64,000 nucleotides of DNA from Ophiocordyceps camponoti-saundersi (nom. inval.) (GCA_003339415.1 PDHQ01000067.1:1-64000); one strand, 5' to 3'. Shown: positions 12,400 through 25,271, counted from the stretch's first letter. The notes: generated by a model not told the origin, from the letters alone. Made by a program: numbers and translations.

Positions 12400-13950
12400 A
12401 TGCCTAGCTAAGTTCCGGCTAGGGGTGGTTATAACCGCGGCGGAGGAGGAAGAAATTTTCGTAAAAGAACTAAGGTTACAACGCGCTCCGAATATAGGTT
12501 AGATTTATCTATATATTAGTCTAGAAATATTAACTCTAATAGAAAATATACTAAACGTAATTAAGGATTACTATAGGTCCCGGTTAATAAGAATAAGAAA
12601 AAACTATATTATTAACTACTAGGTATTATATTAGCTAACGCGTTCCGCGTAGCTTAGGCTATAGTAATAGCTTATAAGGAACTTAAATCGGACTAAATCC
12701 GGACCTAGACTAATTATATTACGCGTAAGGAAATTAAGGATACTATTATTACTACTTTTCGTAAATTATTATATTTAGAGATAACGAAATAAGGAGGATA
12801 CCGAATATAGGTATAGGTTATATTAGCTTTAATTCTACTATACGACTTAGAAAAGAAGCTTCCCCCGCGTTATAGGAAAGAAATTATTATTCGCTTAGCG
12901 GATATAATAGATAATATTATAAATAAGATAGCACGCGATACCGTATAAGCTATTAATACCGCTATTCGCTCCGACTTATACCTAGCTATACGCCGCCTTA
13001 ATAGTAGGGATATTAAACTTACTTTTAATAAGGATATAGCTACCTTTACCTAGGACCTAAGCTAAGTTACGCCTATCTTCGGCGATAAGGCGACTATCGT
13101 AAATAAGATCTATAATATTATTACTAAGGGATTTCCTTTAAACCTCGCTATTAGGGAACGCGATAACCTCCTTAATAAGATAGTATAAGTTAATAAAATA
13201 CCTATAGCTTATCTATAAGCGCTTAAGCCCTAGCCCGGATTTATTAAGATAGCGGTTATTATTAGCCTTAAATTACTAGTTAATATTAATAAACTCTATA
13301 ATAATAAGCTAGCTATTAACGCTTAAATCTTTCGTATAGAGCTATTCTCGGACGTAGTCTACCCCTAGCGATATTATAATTATTATTATTTCGGGTATAT
13401 CGCTAAAATATATAAATACCCTAAGCTTTATAATAAGTATAGAGCGACCGATTATAAAAACGAGGATAACTACTATACTAGAATCGGAGGATACTTATTT
13501 TATTATATCTCTTATAGCGGGGATTACCCCGTATAGTTTAAGCTTTACCTTATCGCTATTAAGTATTAGGATCGGGCGAGAGCTTACTATAAGAGATAAC
13601 TAGTTAGATTTGCTAAGCCTAGCTTATAATTTATCTTATAATTAACGAAATTAGTAATAACTAAGGACGTTATTATATATAGTGCGTCCCCGGGCTAGTT
13701 CGTTACTAGAAGGAAATATAACCCTTAGGCTTCGGAGGGGGCCGCCCCGCTACTAAGATATAGGTAATTAAGGATACCCTTAAGGTAATAAAACGCTTTA
13801 TCTAATAGGCCCGGAGTGCCTCCCTCCCTTAGAATATAGATAGCGTCTTGCTTATATAAACTATTAACGAACTAGCTTTATCTTTAGTTTAACTTAACCT
13901 TACTATTTAAGAAAGCGTAAAAGCACTAATTACCCTAGCCCCGGCCTAAA
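12400..13950 (+). pseudogene. LINE-2 ORF1 (gag-like protein with two zinc knuckles)
   Basis: A plus-strand frame with an acidic/basic N-terminal half (12450..13000), a mixed middle, and a C-terminal knuckle pair. At about 13371..13430 the translation contains YYYFGYIAKIYKYP, the RIP-changed form of a CxxCxxxGHxAxxC knuckle. At about 13440..13510 a second cluster reads RATDYKNEDNYYTRIGGYLF, like the second, CxxC-containing knuckle of Tad1-like ORF1 proteins. Its likely role was binding the element RNA in a ribonucleoprotein particle. Many stops are present and the start codon was not assigned. Confidence 0.65.
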
Positions 13951-13999
13951 CTTAGATAAGATCTATAACTAAACTATAGAAAAATTATAGCGAAAAAAC

Positions 14000-16900
14000 T
14001 AATATTACTATAACTATTTCCTTATATTTATAAAAGTCCTTTCTTAGAATATAAATAAGCGTATTAAGCTAGCTAAGCTAATACTTAGTAGTAAATCGGA
14101 TTATAATATTATTACTCTCTAGGAAACCGTTAGCTACCTTAGCGCCGAGCCTCCTCCGCCTAAGACTTCGCCTTACCGCTTTATTTATAGCGGCGGCTAT
14201 ACTTTAGTTTATATCTATAAAAGATACGATATATTTACTTAGTTCCTAGAAATAGGGGAGGACTAGATAAGTATTACTTTCCGTTTCGGACTTTAGTTTA
14301 TTTTTATTTACTCTCCCCTTAATACCTCTTATAGCGGTAGCCTCTTAATCTTTTAAGACCTTCCCCTAAACCTTAACCGCGTCTTAGTCGGCGACTTTAA
14401 CTTATATTACCTACTTTAGGACCGTTATAAAAGGCTTTCCGATAACTTAAACTAGCTAATTTATAAGATAACTAAGCTATAATTTTAACTCCTTACCTTA
14501 AAGGGAGAATATACTTAAATCTTCTATAAATATAAAAATAGTACGCTAAACTTAGTCTAAGCTATAGTAAACTTATATATACGCTATACTAATCTAAACC
14601 TTAATTTTACTAAATCTAACTATATCCCTTAGTCTCTTATAGCTAGTATCCTTATACTTATAGCGGCGTATATACTACGCTTATAATAGAGATAAGCGGA
14701 CCTAGACCTAGTTTACTATAAATCCCTAGCTAAAATTACCCTCTTACCTTCCCCTCTTATTAACCCGATAGAGATTAATAACGCCCTTAACTAATTTTAC
14801 TAAGAGTTATAACTTATTATTAACTAGATAATACTATTTATCGCCCTTTCCTATTTTCGTAAAGCGGCGTAGTTTACCCTAGCCGTAGCCTCGGCTATTT
14901 AAGTAGCTAAGCGGGCCTAGCGTAAATATAAGTCCCTCCTTTTAGACTCCTCTTAATAATAGCTTTAGGAGATAGCTTTTACTTAAAAAATAGCTATAAA
15001 CTTAGTAAAATATACCTATTAGTAATCTTTTTTTTATATTATCGCTAGCTTACTTTCTAAGTTTTAGTATATTAAGCGTTAAGCTTATATTTAGAGTAAT
15101 CTTTTTTAAGATCTAGTCTATCTTCTTACGCTAAGAATAACCGATAAATCTTAAGCTAATAGCTATATAGCTAAAGCTAATATCTTAGCTAATTAGTTTT
15201 TTTCTTAGCTCCGTAGCGTACCCCTAACTAATACTAAACCGCCTAAACTTAAGTTCTCTATTAATATTAAGATTACTTAGACTAATATCTCTATAACGCT
15301 TAAGTTAATAACCTCTTAGAAAGTAGCTAGAGTAAATAATATTCCCGCTAGATTTCTTAAGATATATTACCCTATCTTTACTACTTAGCTAGTTATAATT
15401 TTTTAAGTATATATATAATTTAGTTACTTCCCGCCCCGGCTACGGTTCGCTATTATAATTATCTTATATAAGTCCGGAAAAAAGCTAAAAGCTTACTAAG
15501 AGGTAAGTACTTATAGGCCTATATCCTTACTATATTACTTAAGTAAAATCTTAAAAACTATAATAGAACGACGAATTACTAAGGCCGCGGAGTTATACTA
15601 ACTCCTCCCTAAAAGCTAAATAGGTAATAAGCGGAACTAATTTATAGAGCTAGCTATTCTTATAGTTACTAAGCTTATTTAAGCTACTTAAGCTAGGAAA
15701 AAAGTAGCGTCCTTCCTATAACTTAATATTAAGGGAGCGTTTAATATTATATACTATAATAAACTTATTACTAAACTTAAGTATTTAAGATTCCTGGACT
15801 AGATCTTAGCTTTCCTTAATAGCTACTTATAAGACTATACCTCCTAATTTCGCTTTAATAGTAAGATTTTAGAACCGTATTAGATTAAGACTAAAGTTCC
15901 TTAAAGTTCGCCGCTCTCCGCTATTCTATTTATCCTATATATAGCCCCGCTTTATAACTAGCTAATATATAAGGAAGGAATATAGGTAATCGGTTTTATA
16001 GATAATATAAACTTTTTTAGTATTAGGCCTAATTTTAGGATAATTATAAGATAGCTCTAAGCTATATAGGTAATATACGAATAATAGGCGTGCGATTATA
16101 ATATAGAATTCGGGCTAGAGAAGAGCGAGCTTATATATTTTTCCTAAAAACGTACTCTAAAGATAGACCCGGTCTAACTAGGGGATTACTAAGTTTACCC
16201 TATTTCCGAGGTAAGGCTCCTAAGCGTTTAAATCTATTAGTAGCTATAATAGAAACCTTATTTACGAATTATATATACTAAGCTCCTCCGCTAAAACTTT
16301 ACCTTTTCCCTCTTATCCGCCTCTACTTAAGGTTACCCCCTCGCCCGGGCTTATAAACTTTATATAAAAGTTATCTAATTACTTATTACGTATATTATTA
16401 TTATATTTTATATTATTACCCTTACGAGTAGAAACTTATTAGGCTTAGCTAAAGCTTTAGGACCGGAATAATTATAATATCTTAAGATAGTGCTTAAAGC
16501 TTATAAAGCTATACTTATTTATTACCTTAAGGCTAAGTCCTAGGTTCCCTTACTTAATCTTTATTTAAATAAAAGAAAAACTAATACCTTTCGCCGCTTA
16601 AAAGATATAACGATATTAGATAAGATCTAGACCGCCTTTAGAGATATCTTAAGGTTCTTATCGCGCTTCCCCCTTTATCGACTAATAAAATAATAGAAAG
16701 CTAGGTAGCCGCTAGAGGAATATATACGTTAAGTCCGAATATAAATAAAATACGATATATTACCTTTTAATAAGAAGTTTACGACTAACTTTCTCTGCCG
16801 GGACTAGAAAGTACGGTAAGAGGACGCTAAAGACTAGCTATATATAAGATATTCTAAGCTTACCTTATTTCCTTCTAACTTCTCGCCTTACCTTAATAAA

Positions 16901-17345
16901 GCGAAGTCGCTTAAGAGATATAGAAACCTACTAAAATATATTAATATTATAATTACGTAACTTTATATAAGTAAAATTAGTCTTAGAAAGTTCCTTTTTT
17001 ATAAGCGCGTATTAGAAATAGTCTCCCCTTTATATTAGTACGGTACTAGACCGGAGAATATTTACTATCTACTTTTTTAATACCTTTAATTAGTCGAATA
17101 GCGCTACGAATTACCTTAGCCTATCTCCTCTAATATTAGACTATAATTAAAGCTTAACTATTACTTATTAGCGACCGTAATTACGAAGTAGATACTCCGA
17201 TATACTAACTTATATTAGTTTTAGCTTGCTAATACTTTTTACGCTAATACTCTTAAGTCTAACTAAGGCCGGACGTAGCTTTATTTTACGTAAATTACTA
17301 TAATTATAATATTATTAATTTACCTATTTTATTTATAATTTACTT
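14000..17345 (+). pseudogene. LINE-2 ORF2 (APE endonuclease + reverse transcriptase)
   Basis: The catalytic frame of LINE-2. At 14380..14420 the sequence reads VLVGDFNLYYLL followed by a stop at the Trp position, the GDFNLHHPLW endonuclease motif. At 15896..15950 it reads KVP-stop-SSPLSAILFILYIAPL, the LINE RT motif with Gln lost. At 15991..16020 it reads GFIDNINFF, the FxDDxxxF catalytic site with the second Asp now Asn. Sequence from about 16200 on should include the thumb and possibly RNase H, but I could not identify an RNase H motif. Nothing here could be translated whole. Confidence 0.8.
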
Positions 17346-19589
17346 TATATCTTAGGGGAATTTACGTTTACTAGGTTTAAGTTATTATCTCCTCCCTCGC
17401 CTAATAACCTCTTAACTCCTCCGGCTACCTTATTAGTAAGAGTAACCGCGAACTAACGCCGGCCCCGTAACGTAAGTTTACTTAGCGTAAAGCTACTAAG
17501 ACTTAAGGCGAGGCGTATTTTACTTAGAGTTACCGTTAGCGCGGTAGCTTATAATAAGTTTAGCGTAATAGTTAGCTACGGAGTAATTACTTATTATTAT
17601 AATAAGCTTAAAGTAATAACTAGCCTAAGTAAAGTTACTTATCGCTAAGATAAGCTTAGAGTAACGATTAGATTTAGCGTAGCGGCGGGCCGCGTGCTAC
17701 TAGGGGTAGTTATTATTAGCGTTAATTTATTATCCTTATTAAGGAATAACTTATTTAACCCTAAAATCTCTAAATATTTTAGCGATAGCTTATAACCGCG
17801 GAGCCCCCCGCGCCTCCTTAATACTTTACTAAAATATAGCCTAAGTTTATATTTCTCTAATAACTCTAAGTTAGCGAGAGGTAAGTTACGTTAGAAACCG
17901 ACTAACTAGAACTCTTAGCTAACGCTAGCTTACTAAGTAGCTTAAAATAAAGTAACTTTAAGCGTTTAAGGGATATAAAACTCGGCTAAATCTATCCTTA
18001 CTATAATAGTGCTATAGTTTACTATAGCTATATAAATATTAGTAGCCGTTATAGCGGCCGCCGCCTCGATTAGGGTCTCCTTTACCGTAAGTAACCTAGC
18101 TACCCCCTTACTAATTAGGCCTATCTTTATTATATCCGGCGCTAGCGTAGCCTCTAACTTTAGAACTTTATTATCGCCGAAACTAACTTAGCGCGAGCTC
18201 CCTCCCTTACTCTCCTTAAAGTATACTCTAGTAAGATATAAACGCTTTAAGTTAATAATAAAAATAAGTAGTAAGTTATTATTATTATTATCTATATCCG
18301 GTATAATTATAAGAGTCTTAGGCGTAATATAAGCTTTCTTCTTAATAAGATACGTTTAGATTATAGTAAGAGATATTTATCTTTTATTTTTACTTTTTAA
18401 AAGCGCTATAAGCGCCGCCTTAGTAAGCTTCGTTATTACTAGCTTACGCGTCCTACTTACCTTATAAGTTATATCTACCCCTACCCTAAGCGGAGCTTAG
18501 GCTAGCCCTCCTAGCTTCTTAAATATTACCGCTACTTTTTTACTTAAGTTTAGTATATTATAAGCTATACTTATAAAGCTTAAAGTTTATTAATTAATAT
18601 AGGCGTCGACTTACTTTAAGGTAATATAAATTAACTTAAGCACGGAGACGGATATTTCCCCCCCCTCTCCCTCCGCCTTTTTTACCTCTTTTATAACCTT
18701 AGTATAGATACCCCCTAAGGCGTTCCTTACCTTAACTATATTCTTATAAGTATAGCTTTAGCTTAAATCTTAAATTAAGGCGAGATTTTTCTTAGCTATA
18801 GCTTATACCCCTCTAAACTTTTATTACTTATTATAACGCTTAGCTTATATAGTATATAGCTTCGTAGCGTTATCCTTAAGCTAAGGATATATAAGTATAT
18901 AAGTAAAATTTATCCGGGTATAAGTAATATATACGCGCGCGTTTACGGCTACTAAATATTAGCTTAATTTTATTAATATATAGCTTAGATAAGGCGTAAC
19001 TTACTTAGCTAATCTTAATAGCTAGCGTATAAATAGTAAACGCGGTCCTAAGTAAGTTTAAAAATATAACTATTATAAAGCGTAGCTTATTTATTATTAG
19101 TTTTTATATTATAATTATAAGCTATTATTATTATAATAAGGGAAGTTAAGGTTAATATTATTTATAAAAAAAAGGGCCCCCGCGCTATATAAGCTATAGG
19201 ATTTTATACCCTATAATAGCTTACTTACTAATTACGAGGCGCTACGGTATATATTAATACGTACCTCTTTACTTTATAGCGGTATATACCTCCTTCCTTT
19301 ACTAAAATTCTAGCTTATATTTACCCTCCCGCGGCTAAGGTTCGCGGCCGCTTCTATCTTAATAACCTTTAGACCCCGGCTTATTCTACCTTAGACCCGC
19401 TACTATAACCTAGCGGACTAGCACGAGGCCCGCTATAGCACCCTCTCCCTACTTACTATTCTTACCTTACTAGCTACTAACTACTTAGTAAGGGGTTTTC
19501 CCCCGGGCCCGGCCTGGTTTTTCCCCTCTTCCTACCCTCTATATGCCTAGATACCTTATAGGTCCTTAGAGTAATATAATATATATATA
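17346..19589 (-). other. LINE-2 3' segment: long, relatively GC-rich, with minus-strand coding texture
   Basis: About 2.2 kb after the RT region with no recognised domain. It holds more C and G than its surroundings (for example 17440..17480, 18050..18200 and 19330..19520) and long pyrimidine-rich runs on the plus strand. Read on the minus strand, several frames stay open for tens of codons (around 18050..18200 and 18600..18720), giving Lys/Glu/Val/Ala-rich translations. It could be an unusually long 3' UTR, an extra antisense gene, captured host DNA, or another old insertion. I saw no internal TSD or terminal repeats. Confidence 0.4.
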
Positions 19590-19607
19590 TATAATACCTA
19601 AGGGTTA
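19590..19607. repeat. Right target-site duplication of LINE-2 (~18 bp)
   Basis: An exact repeat of 12274..12291, followed by GGGATAATTT, which continues C(-) as in the C(+) copy. Confidence 0.85.
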
Positions 19608-20416
19608 GGGATAATTTAAATTTAGGCGTTCTTAACCTCCGAGCTAGGCCCTAGTTAGGGTATTATCTGCTATTATAAGGTAAGTATAGTAGTAATTTAG
19701 GTTTCTATCTTAGTTTCTAATATTAATCTAATAGGGATTATAAGTCCTAGTTTAAAAGAGGTTTTTCTATATACTTAGGCCGGCTATATAGGAGGTTCGT
19801 TTATATTTAGAAGTTTTTTAAGTTCCTTCGGGGCGGGTTCCTTAAATCTACTAATATAAATTCCTTATCTTATAAGAAAGCTTCGGGTAAGGTCTCTTAT
19901 AAATACCCGTCCTATTTCCTACGTTTTCGATTTCTAGCTATTAAAATATTATTAGAAAAGGTTAAATAAAGCAAGATTAAAGAGTTACTTATTACTTTCG
20001 ACGAATAAGATAAATCTCGCTATCGCTAATTTAATTATCTTTACGTTCTCGTAATCTCCTAGTATATTATTATCTTAGTAATCTAAGTTAAACTAATTCT
20101 AATATTATTTCGGGATTTTAGTATATCTAAATACTTCCTAGGTTAGCTAGTTATAATATTTAAAAAGTTCTATTTTATCTTCGGGAGGGGTGCTTATAAT
20201 TATAAGTAAGTTTTTAAACTAGCTTTAGATAGATATCGTAAAGTATTTAGGTTAGCTTCTTTAAGAGTTCTAAAAGGGGTTTTACGTAGCCTTTTATTAA
20301 CTCTTTAATCGATTACGGCTTACCTTTATACGGTTATTTTCGTAAAAATCTACTATTAGGGTTAATTATTCTATCTTTACTAATCTATAGTTAACTAGAT
20401 TTTAATTACTAATTAG
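19608..20416 (-). pseudogene. C(-) leader and N-terminal gag remnant
   Basis: The reverse complement of roughly 43176..43990 in C(+), covering the leader after the 5' LTR and the first part of gag. Blocks such as 19790..19870 and 20110..20200 match C(+) at 43700..43800 and 43380..43500. No start codon is assignable after RIP. Together with 10026..12291 it forms the surviving half of the element. Confidence 0.7.
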
Positions 20417-20826
20417 TATTAGTTAGCTTTTATAGTATATATACGGGAGTTAATAGCGATTACTAGTACTAAAAGTATAATTTTTCTAATTTATAATATT
20501 TATCTATATCTTCTCTAAAATAAAGGGAATTTTACTCTTACTTATATATAAAATATCCTTACGTATACTCTTTTCTTCTATACTCGATATTAGATCGAGT
20601 ATAATCTAATCTTTTCCCGAAACTAATCCGATATCGACTAGGAGTCTATTAAAGCTCCTATCTAAAATACTATAATAAAAATATAATCGAAATATACCTT
20701 ACTTCTTATTGCCTAAGTCCTTTTAATATATCCTACGTAATATACCCCTTTTCCCCCTATCCTAAGTATATATAGATCTTATTCCATACCCGTATAGATT
20801 TTAGTTATTCTTATATAAGTCTAATA
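20417..20826 (-). repeat. C(-) 5' LTR (410 bp)
   Basis: The same length as both C(+) LTRs and clearly alignable in reverse complement. It starts TATTAGTTAGC and ends TAAGTCTAATA, so the element's own ends read TGTTAG/CTAACA before RIP. The flanking 5 bp (CTAAT, 20827..20831) should be one TSD copy. Its partner is missing because the left end of the element is lost. Confidence 0.85.
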
Positions 20827-20899
20827 CTAATAAAAATCCTAGCCTTATCGATTAGTATATTATATAGCTACCTTATATAATTTTAATTTTTTTACTAAC
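20827..20899. other. Element D interior, short middle piece
   Basis: 73 bp between the C(-) LTR and the B1 LTR, ending in the CTAAC that serves as B1's left TSD (20895..20899). It is AT-rich with no motif. By the nesting logic it is D sequence, continuous with 34736 onward once B1 is removed. Confidence 0.6.
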
Positions 20900-21407
20900 T
20901 GTCGGTTAGGCATCCTTCCTAAGCCGAATAGGTAGCTAAAGTTATATTATAAACTTCTTATAGTAGAGATACTAATAGATTAAACTTAGAATATATATAT
21001 TATATTAACTTAGATAATAGGGTTTAGGTAACTTATCCGGATTATATAGCGTATAGGAATATTATATCTACTATATAATACGCTCCGGCTAATAAAGTTA
21101 TAAAAGATTAAATAATAACTTTACTTATAACTTATCTCTCTTTTAAAAAGTATAGAAAAGTAAGTATATTATATATATATTCCTCCTCCTACTAACTACC
21201 TCCCTATCCTCCTCCTATATTAACTTTATATATTATATTAATATTATACTAATCTTAGATTAGTATTATCTTAAGTTTAACTTCTCTTTATATATATCCC
21301 TAACCTCTTACTTTATTTATATAAAGATAGTTATCTTTACGACGCGTACTATATATATTTAACGCGTATTATATTCCTAAGTAGCTAATAATATATATAT
21401 TCTAATA
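20900..21407 (-). repeat. B1 LTR, left copy (508 bp)
   Basis: Starts TGTCGGTTAGGCATCC, keeping original TG and CA dinucleotides at the edge, and ends TCTAATA. The right copy begins TATTAGTTAGGTATCT, its RIP-changed version. Confidence 0.9.
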
Positions 21408-23940
21408 TTAGTAGTTTTTCTTTTTATAATTAGGAATATATATTTATTAAGTAAGTAGTTTAGGTATAATTAGGTTTTTTTAATAGCTTTTATAGATTAA
21501 ATTATTTCTTTATTTTTAAGGATTTATATAGTTTAGGACTAATAGATATCCTTACTTTACTAATTTATAGATAAACTTAGGTCGATATTATGCTAATATC
21601 TAATATATTTCTTAATAATTTTAATATAATTTCTTAAGATAATACGCGTTAAGCTATATATTACGTTTTCCTATTATTTATATTTCGTAAATAATAAATA
21701 AAATTTAGGTAATAAACTTAACGCTATATATTATTACTAATATAAAGCTTAACGCTATATATTATTAGCTATTATTATAAGCTAGTTTTTTAGCTTAGTA
21801 GCTTTTAAGCTAAGAGATTAATAGGTAACTCCCCTAAACTTAATATAAGCTAGCTATAAAGATATTACCGGTATATTTTACTTTAGAGACCCCCGGTAAA
21901 TACCGGCCGCGCGAGGGGGAATCTCCCTTATTAATTAGTAAACCCTTATAGCCGGCGAGGGTTATCTCCTTCTTATAATACTAAGCGTTCTTATACTATA
22001 ATATTCGTAATTCCGCCGGGTTATTATAGTCTTTATATTACGATATTTTCGGGGTAGCGTAATTCTTAACCTTAGGGGTACCGTAATCCCCTAATAGTAT
22101 TTTCTTTCCGGTCCGAAAACTAGAGAAATAAAGAATAAACGTAATATAGTATATTAAATAAAGAACGCGATACTTAGTAAATTTTCGCCGGGTTATCCGC
22201 GAAAAATAAATAAGAAAAACTAAAGTAATTATAAAAAAGGAAGGGAAAAAAAATTTTAAAAGGGGGGGGGGGGGGGGGGGATATTTATACCTAAGAGGTA
22301 TATATTTCTTATATCTATAAAAGGGGTTAATATATACTAATATACTACTTATAAAAAGGGTAAATATATATCTTATTTAGTAAGGTAAATTAGTAACTTA
22401 GTATTTTACTTATAAATTACCTTACGCCTAAGCTCCTTATTCCTTTCCTTTTCCTTTTACCTTTATTATTATTATTATTATCGTTATTATTATTATATAC
22501 TAAAAGTAAGTTCGAGTTAATTTTAAGTCGGTATTATAGTAAGCTTTTGCTAATTTCGATTTAAGATCTATTATATATTAGGACCGCCCCCTCGTACGCT
22601 TACCGCTCCGCGCGGTTATTAAATTATTATTTTAAGTCCTAAGTCTAAGAATAATATTAATAACGATAATATTTTTAAGGCTTTAATTCGCTAATAGCGT
22701 AAAAATATATTAATCTTAGCTTTAATTTATATTAGCTATAAGTTAAGATTAACTTAGTTCCTAATATATTTTAAACTTAGCTTTAAATACGTATTACGCG
22801 CGTCCTACTCCTATCTCCTTTACGCGCCCCTTATAAGCTCCCTTTACGGTATCTACGATTACTTTTCGCCTACGCCTATAAATACCGTTACTTATTTTTA
22901 TAATAACGCTTATTACGCCTTATTAAGTATAACCCGCTAAGCGTAATCTTTTTATATCCTTATCGCCGCTTACGCTATTATTTTAAGTATAGCGTAACGC
23001 TATTTAGCGCGGCGATATTAAAAGGGTACCTTTATATTAAAATTATATTAATTATATAAGTAAGTAAAAGCTAAAAATTAACGCCTATTAGGAATAAGTA
23101 TCTTAATTAGTAACCGCTTATTATTAATATACTAAAAAAGGTATCCGGTATAACGATATATATATAGCTTATTAAAACTTAACTTTATATAAACTAATAT
23201 TAATTTAATAAACTATCCTAGCTATTATTACTTTTACGTAAGCTTTTACTATATTTATAGGCGATAATACGCCTTTATATAAAGATTAGCATATTAAAGT
23301 AAGTTTAATAATAATCTAATCCCTATTCGTATTCGAGTTAATATCTAATTAATATTACTAATATAGTAATATTACTTAGCCGGCCCTATATAATCGTTAC
23401 GCGTCGCGCCCTCTTAAATATCCGCGTTAGAAGTAGGGGTAAGGGACTCTAATTTTAGGGATTTTACTTTTTCTATTTTTATTATTTTTTTTTCTTTTAT
23501 TACTTTTATCTCTTATATATTGCTAAATTAACTTAATTATAAAAGATTTCTTATACTAAACTTATAAAAGCTTAGTAAATAATAATTATAAAGTAATTAT
23601 TAAAATTAATTTAAAGTTAATAAGATTTCGGGTTAAAATCGAAATAAGTTTTTAAAAAATCCTAGACTAAAAGTAAAGAGAAGAAAGAATAAATAATATT
23701 AACTTATAATAAGTTATCGCCGAGTATTAAGATATCCGAATTATCGAGTTACTAACTAGATATTAGTTAAAATATATCTATACGTTATCGAAATAGTAAT
23801 TATAGTTTCCTAGGAGTTAGTATTTTAATAAATATCTACTATCTAAATTACTTTTCTATTTCCGATCTAAACTAAGGTTAAATAATAACGAAGCTAGTAT
23901 TTTAGCTTATATTAGTTAACTAAGTTTTAAGTAATAAAAG
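21408..23940 (-). other. B1 interior, no recognisable protein
   Basis: About 2.5 kb that matches the interior of B2 in reverse complement. It holds a run of 19 G at 22262..22280, a trinucleotide TTA run near 22463..22495, and CpG-rich blocks around 22580..23000 rich in GCG and CGC. Frames are short on both strands and no gag knuckle, protease, RT or integrase motif is visible. Its conservation between two independent insertions shows it is a defined element interior and not filler. It could be non-coding, or it could encode something too decayed to read. Confidence 0.7.
22262..22280 (+). repeat. Homopolymer run of 19 G in B1
   Basis: Nineteen consecutive G between A-rich sequence and ATATTTATACC. 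The corresponding position in B2 is a run of 17 C (53333..53349), so the tract belongs to the B family. Its length is prone to sequencing error. Confidence 0.9.
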
Positions 23941-23944
23941 GTAG

Positions 23945-24127
23945 TAAAATCCCTCGATCGGTCTTAAATTATAGGATCAGATTAGATTATATAGTATTAT
24001 GCGTTAGGGTATTAGTAGTCGTGATCCCTTTTATATTAGTTTAATAGCAAGTCTAACGATAATAATAATTCCTCTAAGTCCCCTTTTCTTACCTCCTTAT
24101 ACCTTATCCTCTAACGCCTATCTAATA
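23945..24127 (-). repeat. A(-) 3' LTR (183 bp)
   Basis: Starts TAAAATCCC and ends TCTAATA, the reverse complement of TATTAGA...GGGATTTTA. It is shorter than the A(+) LTRs because it lacks about 15 bp of a purine-rich block. Confidence 0.9.
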
Positions 24128-25271
24128 AAGTGGGGGGGCATCTTTATTATAGTCGCCTACAACCACCTTCTCTATCTAAACCTCTCTATTATAACCCTCC
24201 TTAAATAGCCTAGATCGGAATAGCCTAGATTAAGGCGGTATGCCCCTAATTTCCGTTAACCTACTCGACTTAGTAGGAGACCTTTCTTCTTATCCTTAGT
24301 CTAATTAGTCCGATAGCTTTACCTTTTTAACTACTCTATCGCCCGACTAAGTAGCGGTAATAGGCCTCTTTAACTTAGTTATCTAGCTAGAATACTATAT
24401 AGAAGGGTCCGATATCGTCTATCTATCGAACTTTTCGAAGGACGCTTCTATTACCTAACGTAATATTAACTTAATAACCGCACTTAGAGGGGTTTAGATA
24501 GTATCTCGAATTAACGTAGATTAAAGAGTATCGTATATTACTTCTTTAATAACCTCCCGGATTAATATTAATTAGAAAATATCCCGCAATACCTCCTTAA
24601 TAGCCCCTTATAACTAGGTAGCGTCGGTTATATCTGTTAGGGGTCTCTTTAATTAGATCGACGTTTAATTAAATATCCTTATTAATTCGTTACGAACTAT
24701 AAAGATTATCTTTTTATTCTCCTTTATAGATATTATCTATCTAATACCTCGCTCTATTTTTATCGCTAATTAAAATTCCGTGCGTTCGTAGCGGATAATT
24801 TCTCTTATCTCGGTTATTTATTAATCTCTCTATTCGTTTATTATAATTCGTTACTTAGTTAGTTATCTAACCTTTTACTTATTTATAATAGTTATAAGCG
24901 TTTCTATCTTAGCGTTTATTATATTCGCTAATACTTCTATCTTAGCTCGCTACTCGGTTATAAATATAATCTATATCTCTCTCTTATAAGCGTTCGAGTT
25001 CGTAATTACTATATAGATAATCTAAGTAGCTTAGGGCTGCTTAGGTATAGGCGGGATCGTCGCTACTAATATAGGGGTTTATAAGATAGCTATTTTTATA
25101 GGAATAGATATCTATAGAGTAACTATCTTTCCTAGAGCCGTTACGGTGGAGGTAGCAGCCTCGGAGGTAACCGTTATTAGAACGGAGGTAACTATTATCG
25201 GAACCTAGGTATTAGAACTAGAGGCAGGGGTCGTAACGACTTTCTTTATTAGAACTTAGGTTAGAACCTAG

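Larger units (their letters stand above)
12292..19589 (+). mobile_element. LINE-2: RIP-mutated Tad1-like non-LTR retrotransposon, apparently full length
   Basis: A 7.3-kb insertion into C(-), bounded by an ~18-bp TSD. Plus-strand order is ORF1 with zinc knuckles, endonuclease, reverse transcriptase, and then a long 3' part of about 2.2 kb. The right end is an AT dinucleotide run (about 19575..19590), which may be a RIP-altered simple tail. CpG-rich codons survive well, so motifs read more easily than in LINE-1. The 5' end begins with an A-rich AAT run joined directly to the TSD. Tad1-like assignment is by motif and layout only. Confidence 0.85.
10026..20826 (-). mobile_element. C(-): truncated Copia-type LTR retrotransposon, minus strand, split by LINE-2
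   Basis: The reverse complement of the left half of C(+). It has one LTR (20417..20826), then gag, protease, the pre-integrase region and the N-terminal part of the integrase. Similarity to C(+) stops at about 10025, which matches forward position ~46248 inside the integrase domain. The rest of pol and the 3' LTR are absent from the window. As LTR elements integrate whole, a later deletion or rearrangement at 10025 is likely. LINE-2 interrupts it at 12292..19589. Confidence 0.85.
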
